64,000 bases of DNA, taken from contig WNNJ02003300.1 in assembly GCA_012934845.2 (NCBI GenBank), positions 512,706-576,705 of the forward strand. Reading direction: 5' to 3'. Numbering within the stretch: position 1 is the first letter of the stretch; each line of letters opens with the position of its first letter. Of this stretch, positions 29,144-40,035 are shown piece by piece. The position numbers and the translations under genes are program-made. Source of the DNA: Pomphorhynchus laevis (Eukaryota > Acanthocephala > Palaeacanthocephala > Echinorhynchida > Pomphorhynchidae). Below the pieces are notes generated by a model. That model was not told the DNA's origin. It ran no database searches and worked only from the letters and a program-made list of their open reading frames with translations.

Positions 29144-29923
29144 TTAGCTGCTAAAACGCAGCTTCCCAAAAGACTTACCATGTCGATAGAAATAACATAT
29201 CCCTGAGCAAATAAATTGAAATCGTTCGACAATCATCTGACGTTGTTCCTCATCATGGACATTCATTAGCAACAATTGGCACTTTCGCGGATTCAAGTAG
29301 AGACCAAGTTTCAAAGAGTCATTAACTATTTGACTTAGATAAGACAACGCTTCAAATGGGTCAACCCCGATGGTCGCGTCATCCAAATACCAGGCGTTAA
29401 AGTGGGCCTTAAGTGAGTGGGCTAGTGGGTTGACGGCTAGAGCAAAACCTATGAGCCCGAGGGGGTCTCCTTGTTGCAATCCTGACTCTGACCATATAAT
29501 TTGGTCTTCATACACGAGTGGGGTTTTAGATCCGTAAGCCATGTAAAAGTATGGCAATGCTTCAGGTGCATGATTCTTCACGGCATCGAGTAGAGCTATG
29601 CGCCTGACAGTGTTGAAAGCATTTTTGAAGTCGCATTTTACCACAGCAAAGGACATTGAAGTGTTCTCAATGAACATTCTTAAGGAATGAACTATGGTTT
29701 CCGCGCCACAAGGAGTGCAGCAACCTAATTGAACTGGACGAAGATGACCACCGACCTTGTTTGCCACTCGTCTGGAGAGTACCTTTGCGGCAACGCGTCG
29801 AATGGTCGTGCCGATTGCAATAGGACAAACCCCACTTCCCTTTTTCTCCAGTGCACATAGGGATGCCGAGAATATTTGGTGGATAGTTTCAGGGGATAAC
29901 TTACCACTAACTATTTGGTCCAC
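29144..29923 (-). CDS. Reverse transcriptase region of lineage A LINE
   Basis: 259 residues covering RT motifs 2a to E: ICPIAIGTT-like start (VCPIAIGTTIRR), PVQLGCCTPCGAETIVHSLR, FAVVKCDFKNAFN with the first catalytic Asp, QQGDPLGLIGFAL and WYLDDATIGV with the DD pair. The YLDD form is usual for this lineage. The frame breaks after NPRKCQLLLMN. Confidence 0.8.
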   Translation of the reverse strand: MDQIVSGKLSPETIHQIFSASLCALEKKGSGVCPIAIGTTIRRVAAKVLSRRVANKVGGHLRPVQLGCCTPCGAETIVHSLRMFIENTSMSFAVVKCDFKNAFNTVRRIALLDAVKNHAPEALPYFYMAYGSKTPLVYEDQIIWSESGLQQGDPLGLIGFALAVNPLAHSLKAHFNAWYLDDATIGVDPFEALSYLSQIVNDSLKLGLYLNPRKCQLLLMNVHDEEQRQMIVERFQFICSGICYFYRHGKSFGKLRFSS

Positions 29924-30589
29924 TGTCGGTGTTAGTGTATTGAGACGAATGTAGCCGCCTTCACCGGCTGCAAAGGAAACCAGATCCTTTTAATGTTGGG
30001 GACGAAGTCCGTCCAATAAGTGACCAGAGCCGCTGGTAAAGGAATCGATTGTGCTCCGAACTTCGGAAATTAAACATGGATGAGGGCGATCATCTTCATC
30101 AGTCGATGGAGGATTGGGAACTGTTTCGTTCGCGGATGGGTGTAAGGCTTGGAGCGCGGCAAGAGTTTCTTCTTTGTTTGTAGCAAACGATTCCTCTGAC
30201 GAAAGAAGTCTAATAGCACCACGAATATCTCCGTCAGCCAATTTCGCTTAAACTCAGCGGCCTAGCCTTAGAGAACTTCGGGATCTCTCATCATCTGTTT
30301 CATGGGAATGCGTTATGCACGCGATGAATTTCAAAAAATTTCGGGGAAGCGGACAAGACGATCTTTGATGGCAGACGTGAGGGACTGGTCAGATGCGTCG
30401 ATCGCATTTAATACCAAACGTTGAAAAGCGAATAATCTGTGCCAATCCATCACATTACCGATTTCAACACAGTCCCTGAGTAAGCCAGCGTAGTACTTGG
30501 CCACGTTAAATCTTGCACCCTTTGGAATTCGCTTTGCAATTTTGACGTGTTTGAATTTCAGTATGTCAATAATGGAGAAAACGAGTTTA

Positions 30590-31800
30590 TTAGTTTATTA
30601 ATAATAAATACATATTAAGGTTACCCGCCAATGGGCCCATAAATAATAATCATTACATGAATATCAACATTTCATCAGAGTGTATGCGTTCAATTGATTG
30701 CGGGTGGTTCTTTTTTTAGCTATCCGCAATTTGCATGATGATACCCTCCGTAATATTGGCAGGAACTCTCCTCCTTGATCGATATGCACGCAAGCATTGC
30801 GATATGGACCTGGTCATCGCGATGCTCAGTTTTGCTCGCAACCACGAGATCACCTTGGAGTAACTTCTTCCTCGCTTGCTGCTAATTTTGGAGACAATTG
30901 CATGCATGACGGATTGCGCCATACTTCCTGCTCTACCAGTATCGGCAAATATAATAGGAGCGAATGAACCTATTCGAATCGTGCATGTGTTGACTTCGGC
31001 AAATACGATGTAGCATTTGAATTGAAGATACACATGTCCATGAACATGCGTTCCATCCCATTTCCGAAGAGACCATGACATACTATATATGGACAAGCAT
31101 CGGTATTTCTCGTCGTTGTGCTAGTTTCAAATATATACGTTTCAGGCATTGGAGCTAAACTTGGTTCAATTGCCACACTTGAGCATATTTATGTTAAGCC
31201 AGTTGCCAATACATCGCGAACTTTATTGCGACGAACTGTTGGAAGGCAACCTCTTTTACACGATAAAGCATGATTAATGTTAAACTTAGCTGCACAAACA
31301 CATGTATGATCTATGTTTGTCGGTTCCAGGTCGTACCTGGCCGCTAAAGCATCACGGAATTCGATAGTTGACAGATGATTATCAAACGGTTTTAGCAGAC
31401 GGCTTGTTAGCCAACCTGATACACCATTCAAAGATGCAAAGTCAAGTAACCGGGCTGTCCTGGGGGAAATCAACCTCCACATTATCCCGCCTTTCCTTTT
31501 GACGTTCCAAATTTTGGATTGTTGATTGCCCCGCAATTTTAATTTACGATTGTTCACGATCATTCGCAAGTGCAGTATCAAACGGAATGTACATTTGAAT
31601 TGATGAACTGTGTTGATTCAGTACCTCGACCATGGGATCCCGAAATTCAAGTCCGCCTAATTTGGTAGGAAGAATATATACGTATTCTAGCTCGTCGGTA
31701 GTTTTCTGTGAGAATAAGCCAGTACAGAACACTTCGAATATGTTTTCGTTTAGTGCCCAAAACCATTCCCCCATGCACATTGTGGTGCGAATAATGTGAA
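30590..31800 (-). mobile_element. RLE-type LINE, lineage B, 5'-truncated copy (B1)
   Basis: Frames at 31780-31544, 31581-31189, 31176-30970 and 31096-30716 together follow the lineage B C terminus: LGGLEFRDP, an FRDALAARYDLEP block, CVCAAKFNINHALSC (CCHC-type zinc site), RRNKVRDVL, a VCHGLFGNGMERMFMDMCIF block (nuclease core), FAPIIFADTG and SYSKVISWLRAKLSIAMTRS. Several frame breaks exist. The 3' side ends near AGGTTACCCGCCAATGGGCC (30632-30651), a motif shared with other lineage B ends. Confidence 0.75.
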
Positions 31801-32212
31801 GCCATTTATTCTAGAAAGCGTAAATATATGAGTAGTACGTAATTAAACTAATCAATATTTATAATAAACTAAATTAATATTAATAATATTAAATATTTAT
31901 TAATAAAAAATACTTTTGAATTTGAGTCACTTAAATAATTTAAATTATAAGTTATTTTTAAATTATTAGAAAGTAAAAGATAATCGTATAGATAAAAGCT
32001 CTAATGACAAAAATTGCATGTGCGGCTTAATCTTATAATTATTAAATTGGCGTTTTAAATTTTAAAATTTTATAAATAAACTTTAAAATAATGTTTCGAT
32101 TATTTAACGTTTTTTCCGAAAAAGTTCACAAAACATTTTATCCGATAAAAAAATGCTTGCAATTACTGCTTGCAATTACCTGCAATTACTTTATTTAATG
32201 CTTGCAATTACT
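31801..32212. other. AT-rich spacer
   Basis: No gene or repeat family recognised. A short duplication of CTTGCAATTAC-type sequence lies near 32155-32210. Confidence 0.4.
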
Positions 32213-32590
32213 TTATTTAGCACATTTATTCAATGAATTAATATTTGAGAATTGTACTAATATAATTATTAATACAAAATATGCAGTTTTACTGGAATGA
32301 AGAAGAAAATATTTTCTTCTTCGTTCCAGTATATAGTTTCTTGTCAGGATCACAAAATCGTCAGCATATAGCGTCAACTCAACCTCGTTTGCAAAAGATC
32401 GTATAACCGATGGTAAATCAATAACGAGGATTGAAAATAATAGATGACTGATTGGGTCACCCTGCAATACGCCATGATTAAGTGTGAAGAAGTCGGAGTA
32501 TGCTCAATTATCGAATACCTTGACACGGTTAGGTAATAGAATCTTATATAGTAGGCGAAGAAAGCGCCCACGAAGATTACAATTTTTATT
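32213..32590 (-). mobile_element. LINE reverse transcriptase fragment
   Basis: On the - strand the sequence encodes LQGDPISHLLFSILVIDLPS and ELTLYADDFVILTRN, i.e. the QG and YADD motifs of a LINE RT, preceded in another frame by RGRFLRLLYKILLPNRVKVF. Only about 120 codons are left. It ends near GACCCATTGGCGGGATCC (32591-32608), which resembles the lineage B LINE 3'-end motif. Confidence 0.6.
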
Positions 32591-32608
32591 GACCCATTGG
32601 CGGGATCC

Positions 32609-33389
32609 CTAATAGGATTATTTTATTTTGCATTGTAAAAATAAAAATACTAATTAAGAAGGAAAATAAATAAAAAATAATTATAATTAAATATAAATTA
32701 ATTATAATTAAATAATTTTGTGGATAAAACTAAAATGGAATATATTAAAACAATTCCGTATTTAATATAAAAATATATAAGTAAATAAATAAGTAAATAA
32801 AAAGTAAAATAACAAGAGTAAATCAGTTTTTCGCAGTAGTCTGCAACTGGTTACCAATCGCGCTAGAATTTGATGTTAAGAAAGCGATATCTGCGCGTCA
32901 AAAGATGTTCAAATCTTATAAAACCGGATATGCAAGTTTTGACGATTATAGACGTATTTATAGACGAATTTATTTGACGATTATAGACGTATAGGTACAA
33001 AAGACGTAGAAGGGAAAGTTTCGAAAATGCTATCACTGATAATTATTGTTCAAACCTACAAATATTCTTTAATTACATTACTAAACGTCAAAACAGTTTT
33101 CAAAAAACTTTTCGATCAAAAATCGTGACAGTCTGTCCTTGTCTAATGAGCGAGAAATAGCAAACGAATTCGCACGATAATTTTCTACCCTTTCATAGGC
33201 GTCATCATGACCATCGAATGACTTGCCTAGTAATTGTATCATAGTGTCTAGGTATTTTCTTAGTTGGCTAAGTGCTCTATCAATTCTTCATGAACTAATG
33301 TGTTTAAGTCGGCATGTTCTGGTCCTGATAATTTGACTTCAGGAATTAAAATTTGAATAAAAATATTCAAATTTTAATTTTTTGAAAAA
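32609..33389. other. AT-rich region, no gene recognised
   Basis: Starts very AT-rich; 33090-33350 is more balanced but has no convincing frame. It may hold an old element remnant. Confidence 0.35.
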
Positions 33390-33746
33390 AAAATTAATTT
33401 TAATTTCAAACTTTACCTACACTATGCTGCAAAAAATGAAAGATGTTTTTTAAATGTCTAATAAAGGTCTTTCGTTTTTTATAATTTTTTTCTTGCCTAT
33501 TTGTGTCCGCCTTTCGGAAATGTTTCCGTGGTTTACAGTATCGTGGACGAACTCAAGTTGTCCCAACAGTGAGTATACATCCCGCAAATCAGTATGAATT
33601 GTTGTTCCTATTAAATTAGTAATTTTAAAAGATTTTTTAATAGTGGTTACCTATGTTGACGTTGTCTACAATAAAGGGAACTAATGAAGACGAATTGCGC
33701 AAATTGTCTTCACAAATTTTTAATCTACAAGTAATTAGTAACGGAA
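33390..33746 (-). mobile_element. Merlin DNA transposon remnant, distal part (split by a Gypsy insertion)
   Basis: On the - strand 33625-33525 encodes LIGTTIHTDLRDVYSLLGQL then EFVHDTVNHGN. This fits the second catalytic region of Merlin/IS1016-type transposases (TxIxTDxxxxY...TVNHS). The matching upstream part is at 39087-39400, on the other side of the Gypsy element. The final roughly 140 bp (33390-33535) recur at 40690-40827. Confidence 0.65.
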
Positions 33747-33826
33747 TGTAATGATAAACCAAATAAGGCTTTATTCAACAATCTAGAATATAGTTATACA
33801 ATATGATTACATGTTAGATTATCACA
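33747..33826 (-). repeat. 80-bp LTR (3' LTR of the longer unit)
   Basis: Starts TGTAATG and ends ATCACA on the + strand as written. I see no difference from the two other LTR copies. Confidence 0.88.
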
Positions 33827-36800
33827 GTCTTCCCCGATTATATAATCGTCTAGGTACTTCGGAGTTCTTCTATCCCTAGGACTACGCCGTAATTCTTGAA
33901 GTCTATTATGTTCGACTTGTTGATTCTCTTCACTCCGATAGTTACCGATTCCAACTTGTGTAATATTATCAGCTCCATTCAATGATTGTCGTGATACGAT
34001 TGTCGAGTCGGTTTTTGAATGCATGCCGTCTCCTTCTGATGTCCGATCAATCAGTAGCATATCGTTATCTATGTTAGAATTTGTAATAGGGTACCTGGTC
34101 AGTCTTCTTACGGACACATTCATCTCTTTCCCGCAAGGTTTCCGAATAGTAGCGTAGTTACCATTTGATTGTAAGATTTCAGCCTGCGAAAACAACGGAT
34201 TTGATTTAGACATTGGATTCTGATTTAAAAGCACGTTTTCACCTGTTCCCAACCATCTCGGAACGATACATTTGTTACAAGAATTCCTTGGGAAAGAAAA
34301 TAGTCGTTGATGTGGAGTCTCCCCTATCGCGGTACACAGTAAGCTGCGCAAAGATGACAAAACCAATGGCAGAACAAATTCCCATTCCGCCAGTGTTTTC
34401 CTGTGAGTTTTGAGGGCGAGTTGGGTTGTCTTCCAGATTATTCCAACGAATCGTTCGGCCTGTCCGTTACCACGTGGGTTGTAGCACGAACTGCGGGTGC
34501 AGCTAATACCGCGAGAATTTAGATACGTTCGGAATTCGTTGGATTGAAAACATGTTGCTTGGTCACTGTGAACGTTGGCTGGGTAACCAAAAACACTGAA
34601 GATTTGATTCAGGCAATTGATGACTGATATAGAAGATGTATCCTTACACGGTATGGCGAACGGAAAGCGAGAATATTCGTCAACGACACAAAGGAGATAT
34701 TTGTTTTCTGTAGTTGATGTCAATGGGCCTTTAAAGTCAATGCTTAGCCGTTCAAATGGATGCGTAGCCTTGATGACATGTGCTGTTTCTGGTCTAGCGT
34801 ATCGAGGCTTCAATTCGGCGCAAATTTGACACGAAGAGACAACGTCCGCAACGTCACTTTTGTCAAAAGGTAACTCATGCGAACGAACGTAGTGAAGTAA
34901 TCGACTGACACCCGGATGACACAATGAATTATGCAAGATCTTAAGATCATTAACTGTTTTGCAAGACGAACATGTTATCCTAGACATTGCGTCAGCAGCT
35001 TTATTTGATTGTCCGGGCCGGTATTCAATGCCAAAATTGTAAGGTGCAAGTTCAATTCTCCATCGAGCGATTTTGTCACTTTTTATGCGATTCGACAGTT
35101 TTTGATCAAACATAAATGACACTGACCTCTGATCGGTTTTGACAATGAAATAGCGTCCTAGCAGGAAATGCTTCCAATATTTAAGAGCTTCCACAATCGC
35201 GTAAGCCTCCTTTTCCACACTCGACTGTCGCAACGCTGTTTTAGGCAAGGATCGTGAATAGAAGGCGACGGGGCAGTTGTTTTGACTGAGCACCGCGCCG
35301 ATAGATGAATATGAGGCGTCAGTTTCAACAGTCAAGGAAAGATCCGGATTGTAAGCACATAAAAATGAATTCGAGATTTCCGACTTTATTTCTTCTATCT
35401 GTCGGATGACAGCACGATCGAGGGGAAAATCTTTCGATTCTACCAGTGGGCGTATCTTTGCCGAGAAAGAAGGGATCCACCTCGAATAGTAAGCGAGCAT
35501 ACCGAGGAGTCTCTGTAGTGAAGTGTGATTTTCCGGAATCGGGTAAGTAAGAAATGGCTTAATTCTTTCAGTGTCAGGTTTGATGCAACCATGTCGAATA
35601 TGGTAGCCCAAAAAATTGAGTTGTGTCTTGCCCAAACGCGACTTTTCCGGAGAGAATTTGATGTTGAGCTGATTAGCGATGGTCGTTAGACGATCTAGTC
35701 TTTTGTCGTGTTCATCAGTGCTATTTCCACACACGATGATGTCATCTAAGTAAGCAAATACTCCTTCAAGTTGATAGTGTTCGATGAGGTTATTCATGAT
35801 TCGTTGGAAAGCAGAAACAGCATTTGTAAGTCCAAAAGGAATTCGCTGGAATTCGTACAAACGTCCTGATGCTTCGAAAGCCGTGTATTTTTTATCTTCC
35901 TCCAGCAATGGAATCTGATAGTAAGCACTGGAAAGATCGAGCGTCGAAAACACGGAATGTGTTGCAATCTTCGAAATGAGGTCATCGATATTAGGAAGAG
36001 GGTAGGCATCCAAAGATGTGAATCGGTTAATAGTTTGCGAGTAGTCGACAACCATTCTCTGTCTACCATTCCTATTTGTAACAACAAGAACCTGTGAGCG
36101 CCAAGGCGATCTGCTTTCTCGAATAATGCCGGATTTGAGTAAGTTAGCTACTTGGCTTCGAATAAACTCGGCGTTTGATAGTGTCTGTCTTCTTGATTTC
36201 GTGGCAACTGGAATGAGATGTTTCGGCAAATTCGGAAAAAGTGTTAATGGCTGGATTTTTATGGCAGATGCTGGAGATATGTTAGCGAGAGTTAGTCCAG
36301 GCAAATTTCCACCGAATGGGAACGTTATGAATTCATGTTCCTTCATGAATTCTCTGCCTAATATGGCATCAGCGCATAATGACGACAACAATGAAAAGCG
36401 GCAGCGTGGATAAGTATTTTTATTCAACTCAATGTTTGTTGTGCACTGTTTTGTAATTGTGGCCCAAGAGGAGGAGGACGCCATATAAACTGTTTTACAG
36501 CAAGATGTGGTTGTCAGTTGTAATTTATGTGCGATATTCGTGTCAATGAAATTTTCTGAACTGCCCGTATCTAGAAGACATTCGATTTGTTGACCATTGA
36601 TTGTAATGGAAGTCAATGAACTTGGATCCTCTAAGTTGGACATGGAACATAACGCCGATGAAGTCGAGGTGGAAAATTTTAATTTTGATTGACAGACTTT
36701 GGCAAAATGACCATGTTTAGAACAAATGTTGCAAGTAACGTCTCTTGCAGGACACTTACTGCGGGGGTGATAATGATTACCGCAAAAGTAACAGCGTTTG

Positions 36801-37540
36801 GTAATTTTGTTTCGCAAGGCTGCGTTAATCGATTTGTCATCATCGAATTCGGAATGGGAGGGTTCGTTATTGTTGTCCGCTGAAACCGATGCTAGCATTG
36901 ATCTTGTCTCGTCATTTGAAGTAAAAACGGCTGCTTGTTGTTGTGCGGCCTCTAGAGATGATGCCATTAAAACAATTTCATCGAAGTCAGTTTTATTCGA
37001 TTCGAGTATCCTCTCACGTATATAAGAATTGAGTAGACCATGGACGAGGGCGTCAATGATATGGCTTCGACGGTTAGTTGCGGCATCGACATCTTCAAAA
37101 TTACACTTTGTTGCCAACTCTTCAAGTTTTCTCACATATTGCTGGATATTCATCGTTTTATCTTGACGACAAGTATGCAGTTGAAATCTATTAAAAACCG
37201 CGTTAACTGGCTTCTGAAATTGCTTATCGAGTATATTTAAGGCTGAGTCGAATGTTCTAGAATCTTTGATCAGTAAGTAAAGTCTTGATGACAGTAAGTT
37301 AATGAGTACAAATCGTTTCTGGTCATCTGTTACTGTGACTTGCAACGAGAAAAAATTTTGTAGCTTTTGGCGCCAGTGAATCCATTCGTCTTGACAATCT
37401 GATGTGTCTGGATCCAGATTGAAAGGTTGAGGTATAAGAAGTTTATCCATGGAAACGTTGGACGTCAATTGTTGAAAATCCGAGTTCATTGATCTAACAT
37501 AATATACACAATTGTTGAATAAATTGTAATGATAAACCAA
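33794..37540 (-). CDS. Mag-like Gypsy gag-pol (fossil element, looks largely whole)
   Basis: One open frame of 1248 residues. The likely start is the Met near 37489 (MNSDFQQLTSN), since the upstream codons lie in the LTR. Parts in order: a gag-like region, a zinc knuckle (CYFCGNHYHPRSKC and CNICSKHGHFAKVC), an aspartic protease (LLDTGSSENF), RT (FAYLDDIIV), RNase H (VETDASYSS) and integrase (HPGVSRLLHYV zinc region and DFKGPL core). No envelope gene is seen. The single frame for gag and pol is usual in the Mag group. I see no obvious breaks in the reading frame. Confidence 0.88.
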   Translation of the reverse strand: MVYHYNLFNNCVYYVRSMNSDFQQLTSNVSMDKLLIPQPFNLDPDTSDCQDEWIHWRQKLQNFFSLQVTVTDDQKRFVLINLLSSRLYLLIKDSRTFDSALNILDKQFQKPVNAVFNRFQLHTCRQDKTMNIQQYVRKLEELATKCNFEDVDAATNRRSHIIDALVHGLLNSYIRERILESNKTDFDEIVLMASSLEAAQQQAAVFTSNDETRSMLASVSADNNNEPSHSEFDDDKSINAALRNKITKRCYFCGNHYHPRSKCPARDVTCNICSKHGHFAKVCQSKLKFSTSTSSALCSMSNLEDPSSLTSITINGQQIECLLDTGSSENFIDTNIAHKLQLTTTSCCKTVYMASSSSWATITKQCTTNIELNKNTYPRCRFSLLSSLCADAILGREFMKEHEFITFPFGGNLPGLTLANISPASAIKIQPLTLFPNLPKHLIPVATKSRRQTLSNAEFIRSQVANLLKSGIIRESRSPWRSQVLVVTNRNGRQRMVVDYSQTINRFTSLDAYPLPNIDDLISKIATHSVFSTLDLSSAYYQIPLLEEDKKYTAFEASGRLYEFQRIPFGLTNAVSAFQRIMNNLIEHYQLEGVFAYLDDIIVCGNSTDEHDKRLDRLTTIANQLNIKFSPEKSRLGKTQLNFLGYHIRHGCIKPDTERIKPFLTYPIPENHTSLQRLLGMLAYYSRWIPSFSAKIRPLVESKDFPLDRAVIRQIEEIKSEISNSFLCAYNPDLSLTVETDASYSSIGAVLSQNNCPVAFYSRSLPKTALRQSSVEKEAYAIVEALKYWKHFLLGRYFIVKTDQRSVSFMFDQKLSNRIKSDKIARWRIELAPYNFGIEYRPGQSNKAADAMSRITCSSCKTVNDLKILHNSLCHPGVSRLLHYVRSHELPFDKSDVADVVSSCQICAELKPRYARPETAHVIKATHPFERLSIDFKGPLTSTTENKYLLCVVDEYSRFPFAIPCKDTSSISVINCLNQIFSVFGYPANVHSDQATCFQSNEFRTYLNSRGISCTRSSCYNPRGNGQAERFVGIIWKTTQLALKTHRKTLAEWEFVLPLVLSSLRSLLCTAIGETPHQRLFSFPRNSCNKCIVPRWLGTGENVLLNQNPMSKSNPLFSQAEILQSNGNYATIRKPCGKEMNVSVRRLTRYPITNSNIDNDMLLIDRTSEGDGMHSKTDSTIVSRQSLNGADNITQVGIGNYRSEENQQVEHNRLQELRRSPRDRRTPKYLDDYIIGEDCDNLTCNHIV

Positions 37541-37604
37541 ATAAGGCTTTATTCAACAATCTAGAATATAGTTATACAATATGATTACATGTTAGATTAT
37601 CACA
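37525..37604 (-). repeat. 80-bp LTR shared by both units
   Basis: The middle LTR acts as the 5' LTR of the longer unit and the 3' LTR of the shorter one. It has the same sequence as the outer two. Confidence 0.88.
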
Positions 37605-37723
37605 ATAATCGCCAGAAACAGCATTTGTAAGTTCGCTGGAATTCGTACAAACGTCCTGGAAAATTTTTTAATTCTGATAGTATTCGAGCAGGACAATCTT
37701 CGGCAATATTATAGATCCATGTT

Positions 37724-39022
37724 TTAGAGTACGACAATGTCTGCAAGTAATGGCGTCTGCATGTTAGCGAGAGTTTGTCCAGGCAAATTTCTACCGAATG
37801 GGAACGTTATGAATTCATGTTCCTTCATGAATTCTCTGCCTAATATGGCATCAGCGCATAATGACGACAACAATGAAAAGCGGCAGCGTGGATAAGTATT
37901 TTTATTCAACTCAATGTTTGTTGTGCACTGTTTTGTAATTGTGGCCCAAGAGGAGGAGGACGCCATATAAACTGTTTTACAGCAAGATGTGGTTGTCAGT
38001 TGTAATTTATGTGCGATATTCGTGTCAATGAAATTTTCTGAACTGCCCGTATCTAGAAGACATTCGATTTGTTGACCATTGATTGTAATGGAAGTCAATG
38101 AACTTGGATCCTCTAAGTTGGACATGGAACATAACGCCGATGAAGTCGAGGTGGAAAATTTTAATTTTGATTGACAGACTTTGGCAAAATGACCATGTTT
38201 AGAACAAATGTTGCAAGTAACGTCTCTTGCAGGACACTTACTGCGGGGGTGATAATGATTACCGCAAAAGTAACAGCGTTTGGTAATTTTGTTTCGCAAG
38301 GCTGCGTTAATCGATTTGTCATCATTGAATTCGGAATGGGAGGGTTCGTTATGGTTGTCCGCTGAAACCGATGCTAGCATTGATCTTGTCTCGTCATTTG
38401 AAGTAAAAACGGCTGCTTGTTGTTGTGCGGCCTCTAGAGATGATGCCATTAAAACAATTTCATCGAAGTCAGTTTTATTCGATTCGAGTATCCTCTCACG
38501 TATATAAGAATTGAGTAGACCATGGACGAGGGCGTCAATGATATGGCTTCGACGGTTAGTTGCGGCATCGACATCTTCAAAATTACACTTTGTTGCCAAC
38601 TCTTCAAGTTTTCTCACATATTGCTGGATATTCATCGTTTTATCTTGACGACAAGTATGCAGTTGAAATCTATTAAAAACCGCGTTAACTGGCTTCTGAA
38701 ATTGCTTATCGAGTATATTTAAGGCTGAGTCGAATGTTCTAGAATCTTTGATCAGTAAGTAAAGTCTTGATGACAGTAAGTTAATGAGTACAAATCGTTT
38801 CTGGTCATCTGTTACTGTGACTTGCAACGAGAAAAAATTTTGTAGCTTTTGGCGCCAGTGAATCCATTCGTCTTGACAATCTGATGTGTCTGGATCCAGA
38901 TTGAAAGGTTGAGGTATAAGAAGTTTATCCATGGAAACGTTGGACGTCAATTGTTGAAAATCCGAGTTCATTGATCTAACATAATATACACAATTGTCGA
39001 ATAAATTGTAATGATAAACCAA
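37724..39022 (-). pseudogene. Mag-like Gypsy gag and protease of the shorter, broken unit
   Basis: 432 residues nearly identical to the N-terminal part of the longer unit, including both zinc knuckles and the DTGSS protease motif. Most of pol is absent, so this is a defective fossil copy of similar age to its neighbour. Confidence 0.85.
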
Positions 39023-39086
39023 ATAAGGCTTTATTCAACAATCTAGAATATAGTTATACAATATGATTACATGTTAGATTATCACA
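39007..39086 (-). repeat. 80-bp LTR (5' LTR of the shorter unit)
   Basis: Identical as far as I can read to the LTRs at 33747 and 37525. The CGGAA target duplication follows directly. Confidence 0.88.
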
Positions 39087-39430
39087 CGGAAATTTTGAAA
39101 ATCTTTTTATACCTGCAATCTTTATTATCCTCAATTAGTCCCAAGACCCATGTTCCATCACGCATTCGGCCTCTATTATATTTTCGTCGACCTATATTTT
39201 CGACCACACATGTTTTGTAGATTACATAGACAATGTTACCATACCCAATTTGCATTCGTCTATTTGAACAATTCTACCAGGACCTCCCATTTTTGTACCC
39301 GTGGTTCGTCGAAACATTGATTCCATGCATACCTACCGCAAATCTAATTGTTTCCTCATATTTCGAAATATGTACCTCTCGGCAATCTTTTATGGTTGAT
39401 AAAATTGACATTCTGACTGATACAACTAAA
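39087..39430 (-). mobile_element. Merlin DNA transposon remnant, proximal part
   Basis: On the - strand the sequence encodes GGPGRIVQIDECKLG (the first catalytic Asp motif of IS1016/Merlin transposases) and, in another frame, RRKYNRGRMRDGTWVLGLIE, the next conserved block. With the TTIHTD...TVNH region at 33525-33625 it forms one transposase remnant interrupted by the Gypsy element. Frames are broken. The N-terminal boundary is unclear. Confidence 0.72.
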
Positions 39431-39868
39431 TATTAGTAAAATTACAGTTGCTGAACTTTGTTGCAAAGCGATAAGAAATCATGATCGCCTTTGTTGGGGA
39501 TATTTTGGCATATTCAAGCCATATTCCTTTTGTAACTGCGATATCCTTACACCCTTGTGCAGAGCATCTATTTGTAATGCCAAGTCATGAGATCATGTAT
39601 GTTAATCAAACCTAAATCGACCCAAGTGTTTGTCTTTATATTTTTTCATTAGCCTGTTATGGCGGCTGCAAGTGCGATCTTTAGGCAGGATCTCTAAAAA
39701 ATCGCTTTATTTAAAAATTTATTAAGTTTTGTTACCAAGCGTTTCGAACCATTCAGCACATGTGTTGTCATCACGTAGTGGTCCGCTAATCAATGCGTGA
39801 AGATTACAAACCATCTGAGAATCGTATAAACACATTATAATTTCAGTTTTCTCATTATTGAAGAAATA

Positions 39869-40035
39869 GCCCCGCGTGGCCGAATGGTGGAGGCGTGTGC
39901 ATTGCAAACTCTATGTACGGGGTTCAAACCTCGAGCATGCACTCTCTATTGACTTCTCTGTAAGCACACGTCAAAGCCACAAGATCGCGTTGTCGAAAGA
40001 CGTTGGGGCACCCGATGATGAAGCGGGACCACTCT
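39869..40035 (+). mobile_element. tRNA-derived SINE with 17-bp target duplication
   Basis: The insertion is flanked by TCATTATTGAAGAAATA on both sides (39852-39868 and 40036-40052). The body starts GCCCCGCGTGGCCGAATGG, containing an A box-like TGGCCGAATGG (39877-39887) and a B box-like GGTTCAAACC (39919-39928), spaced as in a tRNA-type internal RNA polymerase III promoter. About 110 bp of unrelated body follow. There is no long A tail. The acceptor stem is not closed at tRNA length, so it is not a functional tRNA gene. Confidence 0.78.

Larger units (their letters stand above)
27890..30575 (-). mobile_element. RLE-type LINE, lineage A (RT plus restriction-like endonuclease)
   Basis: Reading on the - strand: an N-terminal helix region (30560-30000, AKRIPKGARFNVAKYYAGLL, then the frame 30241-29990), the RT (29923-29144), a post-RT region (29078-28773) and the C-terminal nuclease (28624-27902). 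RT motifs are GVCPIAIGTTIRRVAAKVLS, VKCDFKNAFNTVRRIALLDA, SGLQQGDPLG and AWYLDDATIG. The C terminus has CRLDGRRPDGVTVFPCRESK then LLLDSTCVDTLA, the RPD...D pattern of an R2-like restriction endonuclease fold. Frames are interrupted in several places. Confidence 0.8.
33742..39091 (-). mobile_element. Mag-like Ty3/Gypsy fossil: three-LTR tandem with 5-bp target duplication
   Basis: Three identical-looking 80-bp LTRs (33747-33826, 37525-37604, 39007-39086), each starting TGTAATGATAAACC and ending ATTATCACA, bound two internal regions. The whole block is flanked by CGGAA on both sides (33742-33746 and 39087-39091), the 5-bp duplication usual for Gypsy integration. Very short LTRs are a feature of the Mag group. 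The longer unit carries gag and pol; the shorter one is a gag-containing derivative that is broken. LTR identity points to a recent insertion. It lies within a Merlin remnant. Confidence 0.88.

Noticed and set aside
34213-37240. Several + strand frames of 64-97 residues
   Set aside because: They are shadows of the Mag-like gag-pol frame on the opposite strand.
39869-39945. tRNA gene
   Set aside because: A and B box-like motifs are present but the acceptor arms do not pair at tRNA length, and the unit of 167 bp is flanked by a 17-bp duplication. A SINE explains it better.
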